From Candidatus Heimdallarchaeota archaeon (GTDB taxonomy: Archaea > Asgardarchaeota > Heimdallarchaeia > Heimdallarchaeales > Kariarchaeaceae): DNA of 5,386 bases. The DNA is taken from positions 1-5,386 of the forward strand of contig JACZSS010000243.1 in assembly GCA_022574115.1 (NCBI GenBank), in the 5' to 3' direction. The position numbers were made by a program, and so were the translations under genes. Positions within the stretch are counted from its first letter, which is position 1. Every line of letters begins with the position of its first letter. The notes under the pieces are model-generated. The model was given only the letters and a program-made list of their open reading frames with translations. It was not told the DNA's origin and made no database searches. Below are positions 4,956 to 5,386 of this stretch, one piece after another.

Positions 4956-5386
4956 CTATAGCCAGTCCTCCGTTTCCAATTGAGTCCCACTTAAGGTAAT
5001 TAGTGCTGCTAGTAGCTTGTCGTCCTCGGCGCGTTCCTCATCAGTATATGCTAGAATATCGTAATACCGTTGATTGTTGTATTTTTTTTCTGGAATTATT
5101 CCCGCTGGCGCATAAATGAGAAAGATCACCAAAATTGTACCGGCTAAAACTAGTCCGACATTAATAGGGTCGATTCTAGAACCATCGGGATAAGTCAAAG
5201 TATCCCAAAGCTTGGCATCTAGCACAAATGTACCTTTTGTGACTCGCTCAAGTAAGACCATGATAGTGGCGCCAAAGATTGCACCTTTGTTATTTCCTGT
5301 ACCCCCTATAATTAAGTAAATATATAATTGAAAAGTCAACAGAGGAACATAGGATTGCGAATTAGCCTGTATCGGAGTAAGTGCCA
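4956..5386 (-). CDS. livM: Branched-chain amino acid ABC transporter permease LivM, C-terminal part
   Basis: The frame is open from the right edge to a TAG at 4956-4958, giving the last 142 residues of a permease. The N-terminal part lies outside the window. A TTG at 5339 might be taken as a start, but the frame runs on upstream as A-L-T-P-I-Q-A-N-S-Q-S-Y-V-P-L, which fits the 'INP..F....S' segment of LivM, so the TTG is internal. The stretch TFQLYIYLIIGGTGNNKGAIFGATI matches the LivM hallmark 'S..L..MVVIGG.G...GP..GA', the loop that couples permease to ATPase. A second membrane segment (INVGLVLAGTILVIFLIYAPAG) leads to GIIPE, like the RPEGLLPE end of the family. After it comes a charged cytoplasmic tail of about 45 residues, longer than I expect for LivM. 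The gene abuts livG with no spacer, so the two are cotranscribed and probably translationally coupled. Confidence 0.9.
   Translation of the reverse strand, partial: ALTPIQANSQSYVPLLTFQLYIYLIIGGTGNNKGAIFGATIMVLLERVTKGTFVLDAKLWDTLTYPDGSRIDPINVGLVLAGTILVIFLIYAPAGIIPEKKYNNQRYYDILAYTDEERAEDDKLLAALITLSGTQLETEDWL
4967..4971 (-). promoter_or_regulatory. Shine-Dalgarno site of livG inside livM
   Basis: GGAGG on the minus strand lies within the last codons of livM, 11 nt ahead of the livG ATG. It is the strongest Shine-Dalgarno match I noticed in the window. It contrasts with the apparent lack of such a site before the ABC exporter and ZIP genes, fitting a genome where internal operon genes use Shine-Dalgarno sites and first genes are often leaderless. 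Confidence 0.55.

Noticed and set aside
5337..5339. TTG as the start codon of a short 127-residue LivM-like protein
   Set aside because: The same frame continues without a stop to the window edge and the upstream residues still fit LivM, so the TTG is an internal leucine codon.
1..5386. A defence system, mobile element or CRISPR array
   Set aside because: No transposase, integrase, nuclease or repeat array is visible. All seven genes fall into ordinary metabolic, transport, repair or regulatory families.

Overview
The window is a 5.4 kb piece of a low-GC genome, most likely archaeal. The evidence for archaea is indirect. Promoter-like elements resemble archaeal TATA boxes. Two genes seem to start with TTG. 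The ABC exporter resembles a half-transporter family I recall from haloarchaea, and the metal regulator is of an archaeal type. A Heimdallarchaeia-like or other mesophilic archaeon is possible, but the sequence alone cannot settle the lineage. There are no rRNA or tRNA genes, no insertion sequences and no CRISPR array.

Layout, left to right. Positions 1-141 hold the 3' end of a threonine synthase-like gene. Positions 214-1992 (+) encode a complete ABC half-exporter of 592 residues with every ATPase motif intact. Its stop codon directly abuts the stop codon of a convergent ZIP-family metal importer (1993-2793, -). A 133-bp divergent promoter region (2794-2926) separates the importer from a DtxR-like winged-helix regulator (2927-3370, +). 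Positions 3469-4167 (+) encode an AlkD-like HEAT-repeat DNA glycosylase. It converges on, and overlaps by 4 bp, a branched-chain amino acid ABC operon on the minus strand: the ATPase LivG (4164-4955) and, upstream of it, the LivM permease, which runs off the right edge (4956-5386).

The most coherent functional unit is the ZIP importer with its divergent regulator. A perfect 8+2+8 inverted repeat (2803-2820) lies between the importer's TATA-like box and its start codon, where archaeal repressors commonly block RNA polymerase recruitment. A degenerate copy (2863-2880) lies on the regulator's own side. The regulator has apparently lost the usual DtxR primary metal ligands (Cys/Glu, Glu and His) but has histidines at three positions of the ancillary site, so its metal specificity may be unusual. 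The other genes look like independent housekeeping or transport functions packed closely together. Two convergent pairs have no spacer at all.
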